NCBI RefSeq assembly: GCF_000620305.1
Contig: NZ_KK211101.1
Span: 1-64,000, forward strand
Reading direction: 5' to 3'
Length of the DNA stretch: 64,000 bases
Source of the DNA: Desulfitibacter alkalitolerans DSM 16504
GTDB taxonomy: Bacteria > Bacillota > DSM-16504 > Desulfitibacterales > Desulfitibacteraceae
Of the stretch, positions 1 to 9,033 are shown one piece after another. Every line of letters starts with the position of its first letter. Position 1 is the stretch's first letter. The translations under genes were made by a program, and so were the position numbers. The notes under the pieces are model-generated. The model did not search any database and was not told the origin of the DNA. It saw only the letters and a program-made list of their open reading frames with translations.

Positions 1-2
1 TA

Positions 3-1547
3 ACACTGGTCGCTGCCGAAGTTCGCCGCGAGTTTGAAATCCAGTGCCAAAAATTCATTGCTGAAAACCACCTGCAGCTTGATATGTCCAGTGACAAGTG
101 GACGCTGTTCCACAGGCACGGGCCGTCCCTGCACCGGGAAACCATTGATTTTACAGGAATTCGTTCACCTTCCCTGCGGCTTGAAATCAAGTATTTCATG
201 AAGCACAGATATTACAGCATCACCGCCGACAAAGACCGTGCCATTACTACCTTAGCGTACGCGACCAATCTGCTCACAGATAACAATCCAAGTATTCGTT
301 TTTTCGCGGATGTGGATGATGTTGATGTCCGGTCGCTGTACATGAGCATGGAGCGCAGATATGGACAAACAGCCGGAGGAAAGTCGGTATCCAATATCAT
401 GAGGGTTTTCAGCATTTTGTCGGTACTCATGGAATATCTGATGAGCAATCATCGGGATGAAGCAATGCGCAGCCCCGTTCCACACGACAACCCCTTTTCC
501 CGTTACCGGTTTCATAACGCAAAGGACTACAAGGTACGGACCGCCGCCATTCCGGAGGCTGTTGCGGAGCAGATCGATGCGCATCTGGATGAACTTGACC
601 CGGTGCAGGCTCTGCTGTACCGGATTTTCTCTGCCACAGGCATGCGTATGAAGGAGGTGCTTTTTCTGGAGGCCGACTGTCTGGAACCGTCACAGTATGA
701 GGGTGTTGTCCAACTTAAGTACAAGCAGTACAAAACCCTGACCGCCAGACGGAAGGCCGGTGTGCCGGATTATCACAGAGTGCTCATCCTGAAAGCATTG
801 GCAGATGAAATCTCCGGACAGATTCACAAAACGAAAGAGTGGCGGAAGGAACTTGGCGTGCCGTATCTGTTTGTCAACAAGCGGCCGAATTTTCGGGCCA
901 GCATGATCAGTATGAGCAATTATCTGCTGGTCATCAACAGGCTCATTGAAAAATATGACCTCCGTGATGAAAACGGCCGGCTATGGCATTTTACCAGCAA
1001 ACAGCAGCGCAAAACACTGACGGTTACCCTGATTGAAAACGGAGCGTCCGTGGATGAGCTTGCTTACTGGCTCGGACATCTTAGCAGAAACACTGCCTCA
1101 AATTACTACGCCGAAGTCCGGAAAATGAAGCTGGCTGAGCTCAATACAAGCTTCTTCCGGGAAAAATTCGATCTTCTGCTATCGGATGAACAGCTTGCGG
1201 AGTACACAGAGGAAGAACGCAGGCTGTTGTATATGGATTTCCGACTGGAACAACGGCGGGTGGAGTTTGGATTCTGCCTGAAAAAGCTGGCCGATGGCGG
1301 CTGTACAAGCAGGAGCAGCCTGATCAACTGTGTAAACTGCAAAAATCTTTGTACAGGACCCAAGTATCTTCCGTACTGGCAGAGTCTCATGAACGGACAG
1401 CGCGAGGTTGTGAACAGCCTCCTCGCCGCTTATGCTGAGGCTGGTATTACGGACTATGAGGAATTCAGAGAATACAGACAGGCAACATTCCTTCTTAACT
1501 GCTATGAAAACATTGTAAACGCCATAGAAGGAGGTGCCTCGGTATGA
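3..1547 (+). CDS. Tyrosine recombinase, Tn554-type (5' end outside window)
   Basis: The frame is open to the first bases of the window, so the true start lies upstream. The first in-window ATG is at 84. This is a tyrosine recombinase of the kind found in Tn554-like transposons, which cut and rejoin DNA through a phosphotyrosine. Visible motifs are ATGMRMKEV (box I arginine), a box II segment reading S-K-Q-Q-R-K, then LGH and a YY pair near the expected nucleophile. The usual first box II histidine appears to be lysine. A C-terminal cysteine cluster (C-x14-CVNCKNLC around 1300-1355) suggests a zinc-binding tail, as in the next gene. The stop overlaps the next start by four bases, so the two are translationally coupled. 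Confidence 0.85.
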   Translation, partial: TLVAAEVRREFEIQCQKFIAENHLQLDMSSDKWTLFHRHGPSLHRETIDFTGIRSPSLRLEIKYFMKHRYYSITADKDRAITTLAYATNLLTDNNPSIRFFADVDDVDVRSLYMSMERRYGQTAGGKSVSNIMRVFSILSVLMEYLMSNHRDEAMRSPVPHDNPFSRYRFHNAKDYKVRTAAIPEAVAEQIDAHLDELDPVQALLYRIFSATGMRMKEVLFLEADCLEPSQYEGVVQLKYKQYKTLTARRKAGVPDYHRVLILKALADEISGQIHKTKEWRKELGVPYLFVNKRPNFRASMISMSNYLLVINRLIEKYDLRDENGRLWHFTSKQQRKTLTVTLIENGASVDELAYWLGHLSRNTASNYYAEVRKMKLAELNTSFFREKFDLLLSDEQLAEYTEEERRLLYMDFRLEQRRVEFGFCLKKLADGGCTSRSSLINCVNCKNLCTGPKYLPYWQSLMNGQREVVNSLLAAYAEAGITDYEEFREYRQATFLLNCYENIVNAIEGGASV

Positions 1548-3079
1548 ATCTTCCGCAATACAAATACATCGAAAACTACGACGAGCAGCAAAAGAGCCGG
1601 TACTTTGCCCTTTTGCCGCAGCTTGGCAGCAATATTCACTTCGATGAGGACACATGGGTGTGTGACAAACGAATGCGAAGTGCGGCGGAGCCGAAGAATT
1701 ACATGAACATCTACTTTTCTGCCGTTCCATCTGCTTACAAAGAAATGGTGAAATACTATTCACTCCTGCGGCTGCTGCATGGTGATACGGTCAGAACGAT
1801 CCGGTCAAGGATAGCCCGTCTGGTTCCATTCTTGAAGTTCCTGGCCGCAGCCTGCTCGGCCCCCCTGCTTTCGGGCTGTGACATACGGACGGCTTCAAGG
1901 CTGAAAGAGCATCTGGATGCATCCAGCCTGGCGGACAGTACCATACGGGACATCTGGCGCGAGGCAGGTTCTCTGTTTCGCATGATGAACGGGTTTGACG
2001 GGGTACCCTGCAAAAATCCTTTTGCCTGCAATCCATATGCGCGAGCTGAAAAGCTGGACTCCAAATATATCCCGGATAAGGTGGCTGAAAAGCTGGACGG
2101 TATCTTCCGGCAAGAAGAAATAGATCTGCACATCCGGTGTATTTACTGGCTGCTGCGGCTCATTCCGTCCCGGATATCCGAAGTGCTGGCCATGGCAATC
2201 GACTGCGTAAAGCCGTACAACGGGAATTTCGTTCTCTTTATCCCAACATGGAAGCAGAACGGAGGCAACATGGAACCGATCCTGCGTTCTGTCCACATTG
2301 AGGATACGGGGATTGCCGGATATCTTCTGGATTTGCTTCGGGCACAACAGACAGTAGCCGAGAAATTGCAGGAGCATTTGCCTGAAAACAAACGCGGTTG
2401 TCTTTTTACCTATCGGAGGGTGCTTCATTACAAAAACGGCACGGCTTCTCAGCCGGGCAGGGTTCAAAGTGTCTGTCCTGCCGTTGTGGACTACCATTTC
2501 AAAAGAATTTGTGAGCAGTACGGCGTCCTGGATGAAAATGGGGAGGTCTACAACCTGACATCCCATCAATTCCGCCACAACGGAATTACCGACCGGCTGG
2601 AAGCAGGCTTCACGCTGGAACAGATTGCCGACATGACGGGCCACCACGGAAACGCCATGATATGGAACGCCTATTCCCATCTGGATTTAAAGCCTAAGAC
2701 CATCCTGCAAAAGCAGCGGTATGTTTTGAATGAGCCAAAGCCGCCGGATAATCCATATATCCTGTTCGGCGGACGAATTCTCCATATGGAGGAAATGCTT
2801 GAAAAGCGGCTGCTTAAAAACCTCCGGGCCCATAAGGTTCCGGGAGGCATCTGCGGCGACGTTACCGGATGCAAAAGCGATATGTGGGATTGTCTTGAGT
2901 GCGGGCATTTTATCCCGGACAGAGATCAGCTTTCCTATTTCGAGGAACAAGCGTCCGCATGGCGCAGCAAAGCAGACCGTTTCTCGGATTTCCCGGCCAT
3001 TCACGCCAATGCGTTGAGAAACGCGGATTTATTTGAGAGGATCGCAGCCAAACTGCTGGGAGGTGAGAAAGATGAATAG
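1544..3079 (+). CDS. Tyrosine recombinase, Tn554-type, second of the set
   Basis: A 511-residue tyrosine recombinase. The catalytic set is complete: arginine in LIPSRISEVL, H-x-x-R in TSHQFRHNG, the TGHHG histidine, and tyrosine in NAYSHL. A C-terminal cysteine group (CGDVTGCK then CLECGH) resembles the tail of the upstream recombinase. The start is well supported by GAAGGAGGTG about eight bases upstream and by the four-base overlap with the preceding stop. In Tn554 the order is tnpA-tnpB-tnpC, with two recombinases followed by a small auxiliary protein, and that is the order seen here. Whether the set moves its own transposon or serves the adjacent ICE cannot be told from this window. Confidence 0.9.
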   Translation: MNLPQYKYIENYDEQQKSRYFALLPQLGSNIHFDEDTWVCDKRMRSAAEPKNYMNIYFSAVPSAYKEMVKYYSLLRLLHGDTVRTIRSRIARLVPFLKFLAAACSAPLLSGCDIRTASRLKEHLDASSLADSTIRDIWREAGSLFRMMNGFDGVPCKNPFACNPYARAEKLDSKYIPDKVAEKLDGIFRQEEIDLHIRCIYWLLRLIPSRISEVLAMAIDCVKPYNGNFVLFIPTWKQNGGNMEPILRSVHIEDTGIAGYLLDLLRAQQTVAEKLQEHLPENKRGCLFTYRRVLHYKNGTASQPGRVQSVCPAVVDYHFKRICEQYGVLDENGEVYNLTSHQFRHNGITDRLEAGFTLEQIADMTGHHGNAMIWNAYSHLDLKPKTILQKQRYVLNEPKPPDNPYILFGGRILHMEEMLEKRLLKNLRAHKVPGGICGDVTGCKSDMWDCLECGHFIPDRDQLSYFEEQASAWRSKADRFSDFPAIHANALRNADLFERIAAKLLGGEKDE

Positions 3080-3467
3080 CAAAGTACCCAAGGAGCTTAT
3101 TGCCCGGCAGGAGCACCAGCGCCAAACCACGGTCAATACTGTCCTGAGAGCAATTTCAGAGCTTCGGGCCGAAGGGCACAGGCTGACGATTAAGAATCTT
3201 ATGGACTATACCGGATTGTCGCGGTCTGTTTTCGGCAAAAAGCATATCCGGGCTGTTTTGGTCAGTCAGGGAATTGTAGCCGCAGAAGCTTGCGGAGCAG
3301 AGCGCACGCCGCCTAAATCCACTGTTCAACAACGAATGAAGCAAAAGCTTGAGGAAAAGGAACAACAGATTCGTCGGCTAACCGAAGAAAATACCGCTTT
3401 GAAAAGTGAATGCGAACTGCTAAGGGGCAAGTTGTATCTCCTGATGCAGCGGCAGTCACTGGAGTAG
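3072..3467 (+). CDS. TnpC-like auxiliary protein (DUF6262-like)
   Basis: A 131-residue basic protein. It has a predicted helix-turn-helix stretch (NLMDYTGLSRSVFGKKH) and a C-terminal coiled coil rich in E, K and L. The size, the coiled coil and the position after two tyrosine recombinases match TnpC of Tn554-family elements, which influences transposition frequency and orientation. The ATG at 3072 overlaps the upstream gene by eight bases and has a GGGAGGTGAG ribosome binding site. An in-frame upstream start exists but lies deep inside the previous gene and lacks such a site. DUF6262 is named from memory of the family. Confidence 0.75.
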   Translation: MNSKVPKELIARQEHQRQTTVNTVLRAISELRAEGHRLTIKNLMDYTGLSRSVFGKKHIRAVLVSQGIVAAEACGAERTPPKSTVQQRMKQKLEEKEQQIRRLTEENTALKSECELLRGKLYLLMQRQSLE

Positions 3468-3497
3468 AAAACCGATTCTATTTTCACTGAAATATTT

Positions 3498-3534
3498 AAC
3501 ACGATTAAACTATGAGGTTTGGTCGTGTTTTTTA
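3498..3534 (+). terminator. Rho-independent terminator after the Tn554-type genes
   Basis: The arms AACACGA (3498-3504) and TCGTGTT (3523-3529) pair perfectly. The stem continues inward through two G-T pairs and AAAC/GTTT to a six-base loop, giving 13 pairs followed by a run of T. It lies 30 bases after the last recombinase-set gene and separates that set from the Tad-like operon. Confidence 0.8.
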
Positions 3535-3567
3535 TTTAAAAATCAAAAATGAAAGAAGGAATTTATC

Positions 3568-3705
3568 TTGAAAAACAAGCATATTCAGTTTACCATTCTC
3601 GCACCACCGACAACCGCATACTTTAATCGTGTCAATCGACCGTGCAGAAAAGTTCTCCCGACCTTAAAGGAGCGCATCCAGGAGATGTTCAATTATGCAG
3701 GCTAA
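3568..3705 (+). CDS. Small ORF of 45 residues, unknown
   Basis: A TTG-initiated frame with a good AGAAGGA site seven bases upstream. It ends ten bases inside the prepilin peptidase gene, as translationally coupled operon genes do. The product is short and basic, with no transmembrane segment or motif that I recognise. It could be a real leader gene of the Tad-like operon, a coupling peptide, or chance. The support is the ribosome binding site and the overlap only. Confidence 0.35.
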   Translation: MKNKHIQFTILAPPTTAYFNRVNRPCRKVLPTLKERIQEMFNYAG

Positions 3706-4138
3706 TCTGCTGCTCTTTATGCAGGGCGGCATTTTTATTGCCCTGCTTTTGGCGGCATCTGTCATCGATATCAAAAAGAGGATTATCCCCGACACTATCT
3801 GCCTGTTTATTGCTTTCACCGGACTGATCTGCTTCGAGCCGGTGAAGCTGTTCGGCGTACTGGCAGCTCTGCCGCTCCTGCTTGCCGCGCTTGTTTGGGG
3901 TGGCCTTGGGGGCGGGGACATCAAGCTCATGGCGGCATCGGGTATTGTCCTCGGTTTCATAGGAAGCATTGCGGCCATGGTCATTGGACTTACCGCCATG
4001 CTTCTTTTTTATGTTTTCCATGCCATAGTCCAAAGACTGCGCGGGAGGGAATGCCTAAAAGCATACCCTCTTGCGCCTTTTCTATCTATCGGCTGTATCG
4101 CCATATATTTCATGAATACAGGAGGAATCACCCTATGA
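3695..4138 (+). CDS. Prepilin peptidase, A24 family (CpaA/TadV-like)
   Basis: A 147-residue polytopic membrane protein of the short prepilin peptidase form without a methylase domain. The two catalytic aspartates are visible in SVIDIKKRIIPD near residue 27 and in the GGGDIKLM motif near residue 73. This class of aspartic protease removes the leader peptide of type IV pilins and pseudopilins at the inner face of the membrane. It is the first recognisable gene of a Tad-like cluster and its stop overlaps the cpaB-like start by four bases (ATGA). Likely substrates are the pseudopilin-like proteins at 10857 and 11252. Confidence 0.85.
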   Translation: MQANLLLFMQGGIFIALLLAASVIDIKKRIIPDTICLFIAFTGLICFEPVKLFGVLAALPLLLAALVWGGLGGGDIKLMAASGIVLGFIGSIAAMVIGLTAMLLFYVFHAIVQRLRGRECLKAYPLAPFLSIGCIAIYFMNTGGITL

Positions 4139-4959
4139 GCTTTCTAAAAAACAGAACCGTACTTGGTGTCATCTGCATTGTGCTGTCTCTTTTGATTTGC
4201 TTTGTGGTAGCGCCGCTTTTTAACTCCAGTATCTCCCAAAAAACGGACATTGTCCGTGTCATCAAAGATATCAAAGCCGGAGATCAGATCACCAGGGAGA
4301 TGCTGAAGATTGTGGAGGTCGGCAGCTACAACCTGCCGAAAAACGTAGTCAAAGATGTGGATACGGCTATCGGGAAATATGCTGCGGCTGATATGGCTGC
4401 AGGCGACTACATCTTAAGCTCCAAGCTCACCGATGTGCCTGCGGCAGAAAATGCCTATCTTTACCACCTCGATGGTGAAAAGCAGGCCATCTCCGTGACG
4501 CTCAAAAGTTTCGCCACCGGTCTGTCCGGCAAGCTGGCTACTGGCGACATCGTATCAGTCATCGCTCCCGACTACAAAAAGCGAGGCACGACCGTCATCC
4601 CTGCAGAGCTTAAGTATGTGGAGGTTATCGCCGTTACGGCTAACACCGGCTACGATACTGACACCGGCGGACAGCGGGGGAATGAGGATGAAAAGCAGCT
4701 CCCAAGCACCGTCACCCTTCTGGCATCGCCGGAGCAATCAAAAATCCTTGCCGAGCTGGAGGCGGACGGCAAGCTGCACCTGTCCCTCGTGTACCGGGGC
4801 AGCAAGGAGAATGCCGCCAAGTTTATTGAGGCACAGGACAAGGTAATCGAGGAATTGTATCCCTCTGCCAAGGTGCAAACAGCAGAAGAAAAAACAGAGT
4901 CAACCGGGGCAGAGAATACCGGAAATATAAAACCCGACACGCCAAAGGAGGGAGAATAA
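4135..4959 (+). CDS. CpaB/RcpC-like pilus assembly protein (SAF domain)
   Basis: A 274-residue protein with one N-terminal membrane segment (residues about 9-27) followed by an extracytoplasmic SAF-type domain (TDIVRVIKDIKAGDQIT and onward) and a charged, low-complexity C-terminus. CpaB/RcpC proteins belong to Tad pilus systems and are thought to steady the secretion channel at the cell envelope. I chose ATG 4135 because GGAGGAATC sits just upstream and the start overlaps the peptidase stop. Longer in-frame starts lie inside the peptidase gene. It is followed without a gap by the cpaE-like gene. Confidence 0.8.
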   Translation: MSFLKNRTVLGVICIVLSLLICFVVAPLFNSSISQKTDIVRVIKDIKAGDQITREMLKIVEVGSYNLPKNVVKDVDTAIGKYAAADMAAGDYILSSKLTDVPAAENAYLYHLDGEKQAISVTLKSFATGLSGKLATGDIVSVIAPDYKKRGTTVIPAELKYVEVIAVTANTGYDTDTGGQRGNEDEKQLPSTVTLLASPEQSKILAELEADGKLHLSLVYRGSKENAAKFIEAQDKVIEELYPSAKVQTAEEKTESTGAENTGNIKPDTPKEGE

Positions 4960-5775
4960 ATGCTTAATTTTATCAAAGGCAGCATTTTCTCCCGAAACAC
5001 CGGTGTTAAGGCGCAGGCTGCGGAAGCGGAAAAGGATGTTCAGGTGCTGGCCGTATGGGGCAGCCCCTCCTCTGGCAAGACCACCGTCAGTGTCAAGCTG
5101 GCCAAGCATCTGGCAGACAAAAAGCGCAATGTAGTGCTGCTTTTATGTGACATGACCGCGCCCATGCTGCCCTGCATCTGTCCGCCCTCTGACCTTGAAT
5201 GGGAACGGTCGCTGGGCAGTATTCTGGCTGCAACCCATGTGACGGATACCCTGATCAAACAGAACTGCATCACCCATAAGAAAATCAGCTATTTAACCCT
5301 AATCGGCATGCTCAAGGGAGAGAATGTGTTCACCTACCCGCCCTATAACGCGGAGCTTGCCACAGAATTGCTCGATCATCTGCGGGATATTGCGCCATAC
5401 GTTATCATCGACTGCAGCAGCTATATCGCCAACGACATCCTCTCTGCTGTTGCCCTCATGGAAGCGGACTCGGTACTGCGTCTGGTCAATTGCGATCTCA
5501 AATCAATCAGCTACCTTTCATCCCAGCTCCCGCTCTTAAAAGACAACAAATGGGATGCGGATAAGCAGTACAAGGTTGCAAGCAATGTAAAGACCAATCA
5601 AGCCAGCGAACATATTGAACAGGTGCTGGGCAATGTGGTGTTCAAGATACCCCACTCCGATGAGCTGGAGAATCAAGCTCTTGCCGGGGATTTATTCCGG
5701 GACCTGGTGCTCAAGGACAGCCGGGGCTTCCGCAAGGAGATTGAAAAAATTGCAAAGGAGGTCTTTGGCATATGA
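4960..5775 (+). CDS. CpaE/TadZ-like ParA-type ATPase
   Basis: A 271-residue P-loop protein. The Walker A motif GSPSSGKT is at residues 34-41, and a Walker B-like YVIIDCSS lies near residue 150. In Tad systems TadZ/CpaE places the secretion machine at the pole or another site. It begins directly after the cpaB-like stop with a GGAGGGAG site and overlaps the cpaF-like gene by four bases, so it is part of the same tightly packed operon. No receiver domain precedes the ATPase, unlike many proteobacterial TadZ proteins. Confidence 0.8.
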   Translation: MLNFIKGSIFSRNTGVKAQAAEAEKDVQVLAVWGSPSSGKTTVSVKLAKHLADKKRNVVLLLCDMTAPMLPCICPPSDLEWERSLGSILAATHVTDTLIKQNCITHKKISYLTLIGMLKGENVFTYPPYNAELATELLDHLRDIAPYVIIDCSSYIANDILSAVALMEADSVLRLVNCDLKSISYLSSQLPLLKDNKWDADKQYKVASNVKTNQASEHIEQVLGNVVFKIPHSDELENQALAGDLFRDLVLKDSRGFRKEIEKIAKEVFGI

Positions 5776-7331
5776 AAAGCAAAAAACGTAAGCAAAGAAC
5801 TCTAGAAAAGTTCCAGGTAAGAAGTGCAGAAGTGCTTGCGGTAGAATCGCCGCAAACTATCCGGCCTATGAATGCAGCCCATAACCATAGCCTGTTTTTT
5901 GCGCCAAATAACAACCCCAAGGATTTTGGCGCTGTTTTGCGCGAAGTGCAGGAGTATATCTCCAGCAAGTATTCTACTCTCATTCTCGATGGGGGAAAAG
6001 ATGAGGTTAAAACACAGGTCAAGCGGTATATCAGCAAATATCTGATGGATTGCCGCATCGCCGTAAAGGGGATGACCGACCAGCAGCTCGTTGATGCCCT
6101 CTATACCGAAATGGCCGAGTTCTCATTTCTCACTAAATACATCTTCGGGGCAGGAATTGAGGAAATTGACATCAATGCCTGGAATGACATTGAGGTCCAG
6201 TACAGCAATGGCACTACAGTCAAGCTTGACGAACACTTTGACTCTCCCGAACACGCCATCAACGTAATCCGCCGTATGCTCCATGTGTCAGGCATGGTGC
6301 TGGACAATGCCAGTCCCGCTATTTTGGGACATTTGAGCAAAAATATCCGCATCGCCGTGCTGAAAACACCCCTCGTGGACGAGGATGTAGGTGTGGCGGC
6401 CTCCATCCGTATTGTGAATCCGCAAAACATGGAGAAAGCTGACTTTGTAAAGGGCGGCACAGCAACCGATGAGATGTTGGACTTCCTGGCGGAATGCCTT
6501 CGGTATGGCATTTCGGTGTGTGTGGCTGGCGCGACCAGCTCCGGCAAGACTACGGTGGCTGGCTGGCTGCTGACCACCATTCCGGACAACAAGCGTATCT
6601 TTACGATTGAAAACGGCTCCCGTGAGCTGGCACTGGTGCGAAAAAAGGACGGCAAGGTGGTCAACAGCGTTATCCATACCTTGACACGCTCCAGTGATAA
6701 CGAGAAGCAGAACATTGATCAGGATATGCTCCTGGATATGGCGCTGCGCTTCAATCCGGAGGTCATCTGCGTGGGCGAGATGCGCTCTGCAGAAGCATAC
6801 ACCGCCCAGGAATCCGCCCGTACCGGCCACACGGTGCTGACCACCATCCACTCCAATTCCTGTGAAGCCACATGGCGCAGGATGGCCACGCTGTGCAAAC
6901 GGAAATACGATATTGCGGACGATACCCTCATGTCCCTTGTGACCGAAGCGTTTCCGATTGTTGTGTTCACCAAGCAGCTGGAGAATAAGCAGCGCAAGAT
7001 CATGGAAATCATGGAGTGTGAAATCCTGCCTGACGGCACACGCAACTTCCGCACCTTATACCGGTTCCACATCACGGAGAGCCGCATGGAAGGCGACCGT
7101 TTCATCATAAGCGGCAGCCATCGGATGGAGAATACCATCTCCAAGAGCCTGCAAAAGCGCTTCCTGGAAAACGGCATGCCGCAGGAGACACTGAAGAAAA
7201 TTACGAAAGGGCAGGATGATCTGGCACAGAATCTTTCTGTTGCACCTGCTTCGTACACAGAGATATTGCACAACTGCAGCTCATCCTCCAGCGAATTAAA
7301 TGAGAAAAAAGAGGAAGTGATTGGAAAATGA
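5772..7331 (+). CDS. CpaF/TadA-family secretion ATPase
   Basis: A 519-residue type II/IV secretion ATPase. Walker A is GATSSGKT at about residues 253-260. The Walker B/glutamate region VICVGEMRS lies near residue 331, followed by RTGHTVLTTIHSNS, the histidine box of the VirB11/PulE/TadA superfamily. The N-terminal half carries the usual CpaF helical domain. The protein powers pilin assembly or substrate movement at the cytoplasmic face of the membrane. Its neighbours (CpaB, CpaE, TadB) mark it as the Tad/CpaF branch, not VirB11. It overlaps both neighbours by four bases. Confidence 0.9.
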   Translation: MKSKKRKQRTLEKFQVRSAEVLAVESPQTIRPMNAAHNHSLFFAPNNNPKDFGAVLREVQEYISSKYSTLILDGGKDEVKTQVKRYISKYLMDCRIAVKGMTDQQLVDALYTEMAEFSFLTKYIFGAGIEEIDINAWNDIEVQYSNGTTVKLDEHFDSPEHAINVIRRMLHVSGMVLDNASPAILGHLSKNIRIAVLKTPLVDEDVGVAASIRIVNPQNMEKADFVKGGTATDEMLDFLAECLRYGISVCVAGATSSGKTTVAGWLLTTIPDNKRIFTIENGSRELALVRKKDGKVVNSVIHTLTRSSDNEKQNIDQDMLLDMALRFNPEVICVGEMRSAEAYTAQESARTGHTVLTTIHSNSCEATWRRMATLCKRKYDIADDTLMSLVTEAFPIVVFTKQLENKQRKIMEIMECEILPDGTRNFRTLYRFHITESRMEGDRFIISGSHRMENTISKSLQKRFLENGMPQETLKKITKGQDDLAQNLSVAPASYTEILHNCSSSSSELNEKKEEVIGK

Positions 7332-8257
7332 CTTTTATTCAGCTCATCGCTTGCATCGGCATGATTGCCGGTGCTTTTATCTTGCTTGGAATCTCGCCTA
7401 TAGCGTTCACGGACGGCCTGTTTGGCTTTTTGATCAAAAGACCCAAAAGCATCAAGGATGAAATCAACGAGGCCACCAAGCGCAAGCGCCCTTCCTTCCT
7501 CCGCAGGGAGATTATAGAAGCGCAGGAAATTCTCGCGCTGACCGGACGAAGCAGCCGCTTCTCCCTGATCTGTGCTTGTTCGCTCTTGTTGTTTGCTATA
7601 GGCGTAAGTATTGCCATTCTGCTGCAGAATGTGTTCCTCGTCCCTGTCCTTGCGCTGGGCCTGATGTTCCTGCCATTTTGGTATATCAAACTGACTGTCA
7701 CCCACTACAAGAAGAATATTGCTGCAGAGTTGGAAACGGCGCTGTCCATCATCACCACGGCTTACCTGCGAAACGAGGACATTGTGACCGCCGTGGAGGA
7801 AAATATGCAATACTTAAACCCGCCGGTGCGCAATGTGTTTGCCGGGTTTCTAACACAGGTGAGGCTCATCAACCCCGATGTGGATGCGGCACTGAAAACT
7901 ATGAAGACCAAGATTGACAACGAAGTGTTCCGCGAGTGGTGTGATGCCATTACCGCATGCCAGTATGACCGGAGTCTCAAGACAACGCTGACCCCCATTG
8001 TCAGCAAGCTCTCCGATATGCGGATCGTCAACGCGGAGTTGGAATATCTCGTGTTCGAGCCTCGCAAGGAATTCATCATCATGGCGCTCCTTGTTATCGG
8101 CAACATTCCCTTGATGTATTTCCTCAATAAGTCTTGGTATAACACGTTAATGCACACTTTTGTTGGGCAGTTTATCCTTGCCATCTGTGCGGCGGCAATT
8201 TTTATTTCCACCGCCTTTGTTATTAAGCTCACCAAGCCCATTGAGTACAGGAGGTAG
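7328..8257 (+). CDS. TadB-like membrane protein (T2SS F family)
   Basis: A 309-residue membrane protein with hydrophobic segments at the N-terminus, around residues 75-120 and twice at the C-terminus, enclosing a cytoplasmic four-helix T2SSF-like domain. TadB and TadC form the inner-membrane platform that works with the TadA ATPase. It overlaps cpaF by four bases. The operon is then broken by a toxin-antitoxin cassette before the matching tadC-like gene at 9034. Confidence 0.75.
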   Translation: MTFIQLIACIGMIAGAFILLGISPIAFTDGLFGFLIKRPKSIKDEINEATKRKRPSFLRREIIEAQEILALTGRSSRFSLICACSLLLFAIGVSIAILLQNVFLVPVLALGLMFLPFWYIKLTVTHYKKNIAAELETALSIITTAYLRNEDIVTAVEENMQYLNPPVRNVFAGFLTQVRLINPDVDAALKTMKTKIDNEVFREWCDAITACQYDRSLKTTLTPIVSKLSDMRIVNAELEYLVFEPRKEFIIMALLVIGNIPLMYFLNKSWYNTLMHTFVGQFILAICAAAIFISTAFVIKLTKPIEYRR

Positions 8258-8271
8258 CAAGGCATCATTAA

Positions 8272-8300
8272 TTTACAAGGCCACTTTGATGTAGTATAAT
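8272..8300 (+). promoter_or_regulatory. Promoter of the first toxin-antitoxin cassette
   Basis: TTTACA (8272-8277) and TATAAT (8295-8300) are separated by 17 bases, a near-consensus vegetative promoter. It lies after the tadB stop and about 50 bases before the antitoxin start, so the cassette can be transcribed independently of the Tad-like operon. Confidence 0.65.
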
Positions 8301-8349
8301 AAGAATACAATAAGGATAAAATAATGCTACGCAAAAAGGAGTGGTCAAG

Positions 8350-8637
8350 ATGATTAATATAAAGCCATCAGCTGCAATTCGAAAAAACTACAACGAGATT
8401 TCCGAGCTGTGCAAGAAGTCCGGACAGCCTGTGTACCTGACCAAAAACGGTGAGGGTGATTTGGTGGTGATGGATATTGAAGCCTTTGCCAGACGCGAAA
8501 GCATGCTGCGCCTCAGAGAAAATCTGGTCGCAGCCGAGGAAAGCCGGTTAAGCGGCAAAAGCGGTTATTCCATTGACGAGGTATCTTCCATGATGAAAGC
8601 AGCCATCAAGGAGGTACTGGATGGACAGCGAGGGTAA
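8350..8637 (+). CDS. Phd/YefM-like antitoxin
   Basis: A 95-residue protein with the Phd/YefM N-terminal signature (INIKPSAAIRKNYNEI, then VYLTKNGEGDLVVMD). Antitoxins of this family bind DNA through the N-terminus and mask the toxin with the C-terminus. ATG 8350 is preferred over an in-frame GTG at 8341 because AAAAGGA is spaced nine bases from it. The 3' end overlaps the toxin gene by 17 bases, the usual coupled arrangement. Own promoter at 8272. Confidence 0.8.
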   Translation: MINIKPSAAIRKNYNEISELCKKSGQPVYLTKNGEGDLVVMDIEAFARRESMLRLRENLVAAEESRLSGKSGYSIDEVSSMMKAAIKEVLDGQRG

Positions 8638-8938
8638 AATATACAAAGTGATTATCTCCGATGAGGCGGCGCAGATGCTGGTATCTCACTCCCGCTTTCT
8701 GGCCCAGGTTAGTGAAAAAGCCGTACTAGATCTCGTAGCTGAGTTCAGCGCGAAAGCAAAATCTCTGGAGGAATTTCCGGAGCGAAACCCTTGGCTCTCC
8801 GATCCTTACATTCCTGCCGGTAAGTACAGAAAACTCCTTATGGGCAAACGGTATCTGCTCATTTACCAGATAAAGGGCGATACCGTTTATGTGGATTATG
8901 TGGTGGACTGCAGGCAGGATTACGGCTGGCTGTTGTAA
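8621..8938 (+). CDS. RelE/ParE-family toxin
   Basis: A 105-residue protein with the RelE/ParE fold pattern: an N-terminal strand (YKVIISDEAAQML), a helical pair, then GKYRKLLMGKRYLLIYQIKGDTVYVDYVVDCRQ as the strand core. RelE members cut mRNA in the ribosome and ParE members poison gyrase. I cannot separate the two from sequence. It is translationally coupled to the antitoxin. The pair would stabilise the element by killing or arresting cells that lose it. Confidence 0.75.
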   Translation: MDSEGKIYKVIISDEAAQMLVSHSRFLAQVSEKAVLDLVAEFSAKAKSLEEFPERNPWLSDPYIPAGKYRKLLMGKRYLLIYQIKGDTVYVDYVVDCRQDYGWLL

Positions 8939-8982
8939 GAAGCATATTAAAAACTATATCGGAAATTAGCGTAAGATCATAT

Positions 8983-9008
8983 GCCGTCACAGAAATGTGG
9001 CGGCTTTT
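8983..9008 (+). terminator. Terminator closing the first toxin-antitoxin cassette
   Basis: GCCGTCAC (8983-8990) pairs with GTGGCGGC (8997-9004), with one G-T pair, a six-base loop and a T-rich tail. It stands between the toxin and the tadC-like gene. Confidence 0.6.
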
Positions 9009-9033
9009 CTGCATTTTACGGAGGTGAAACCAT

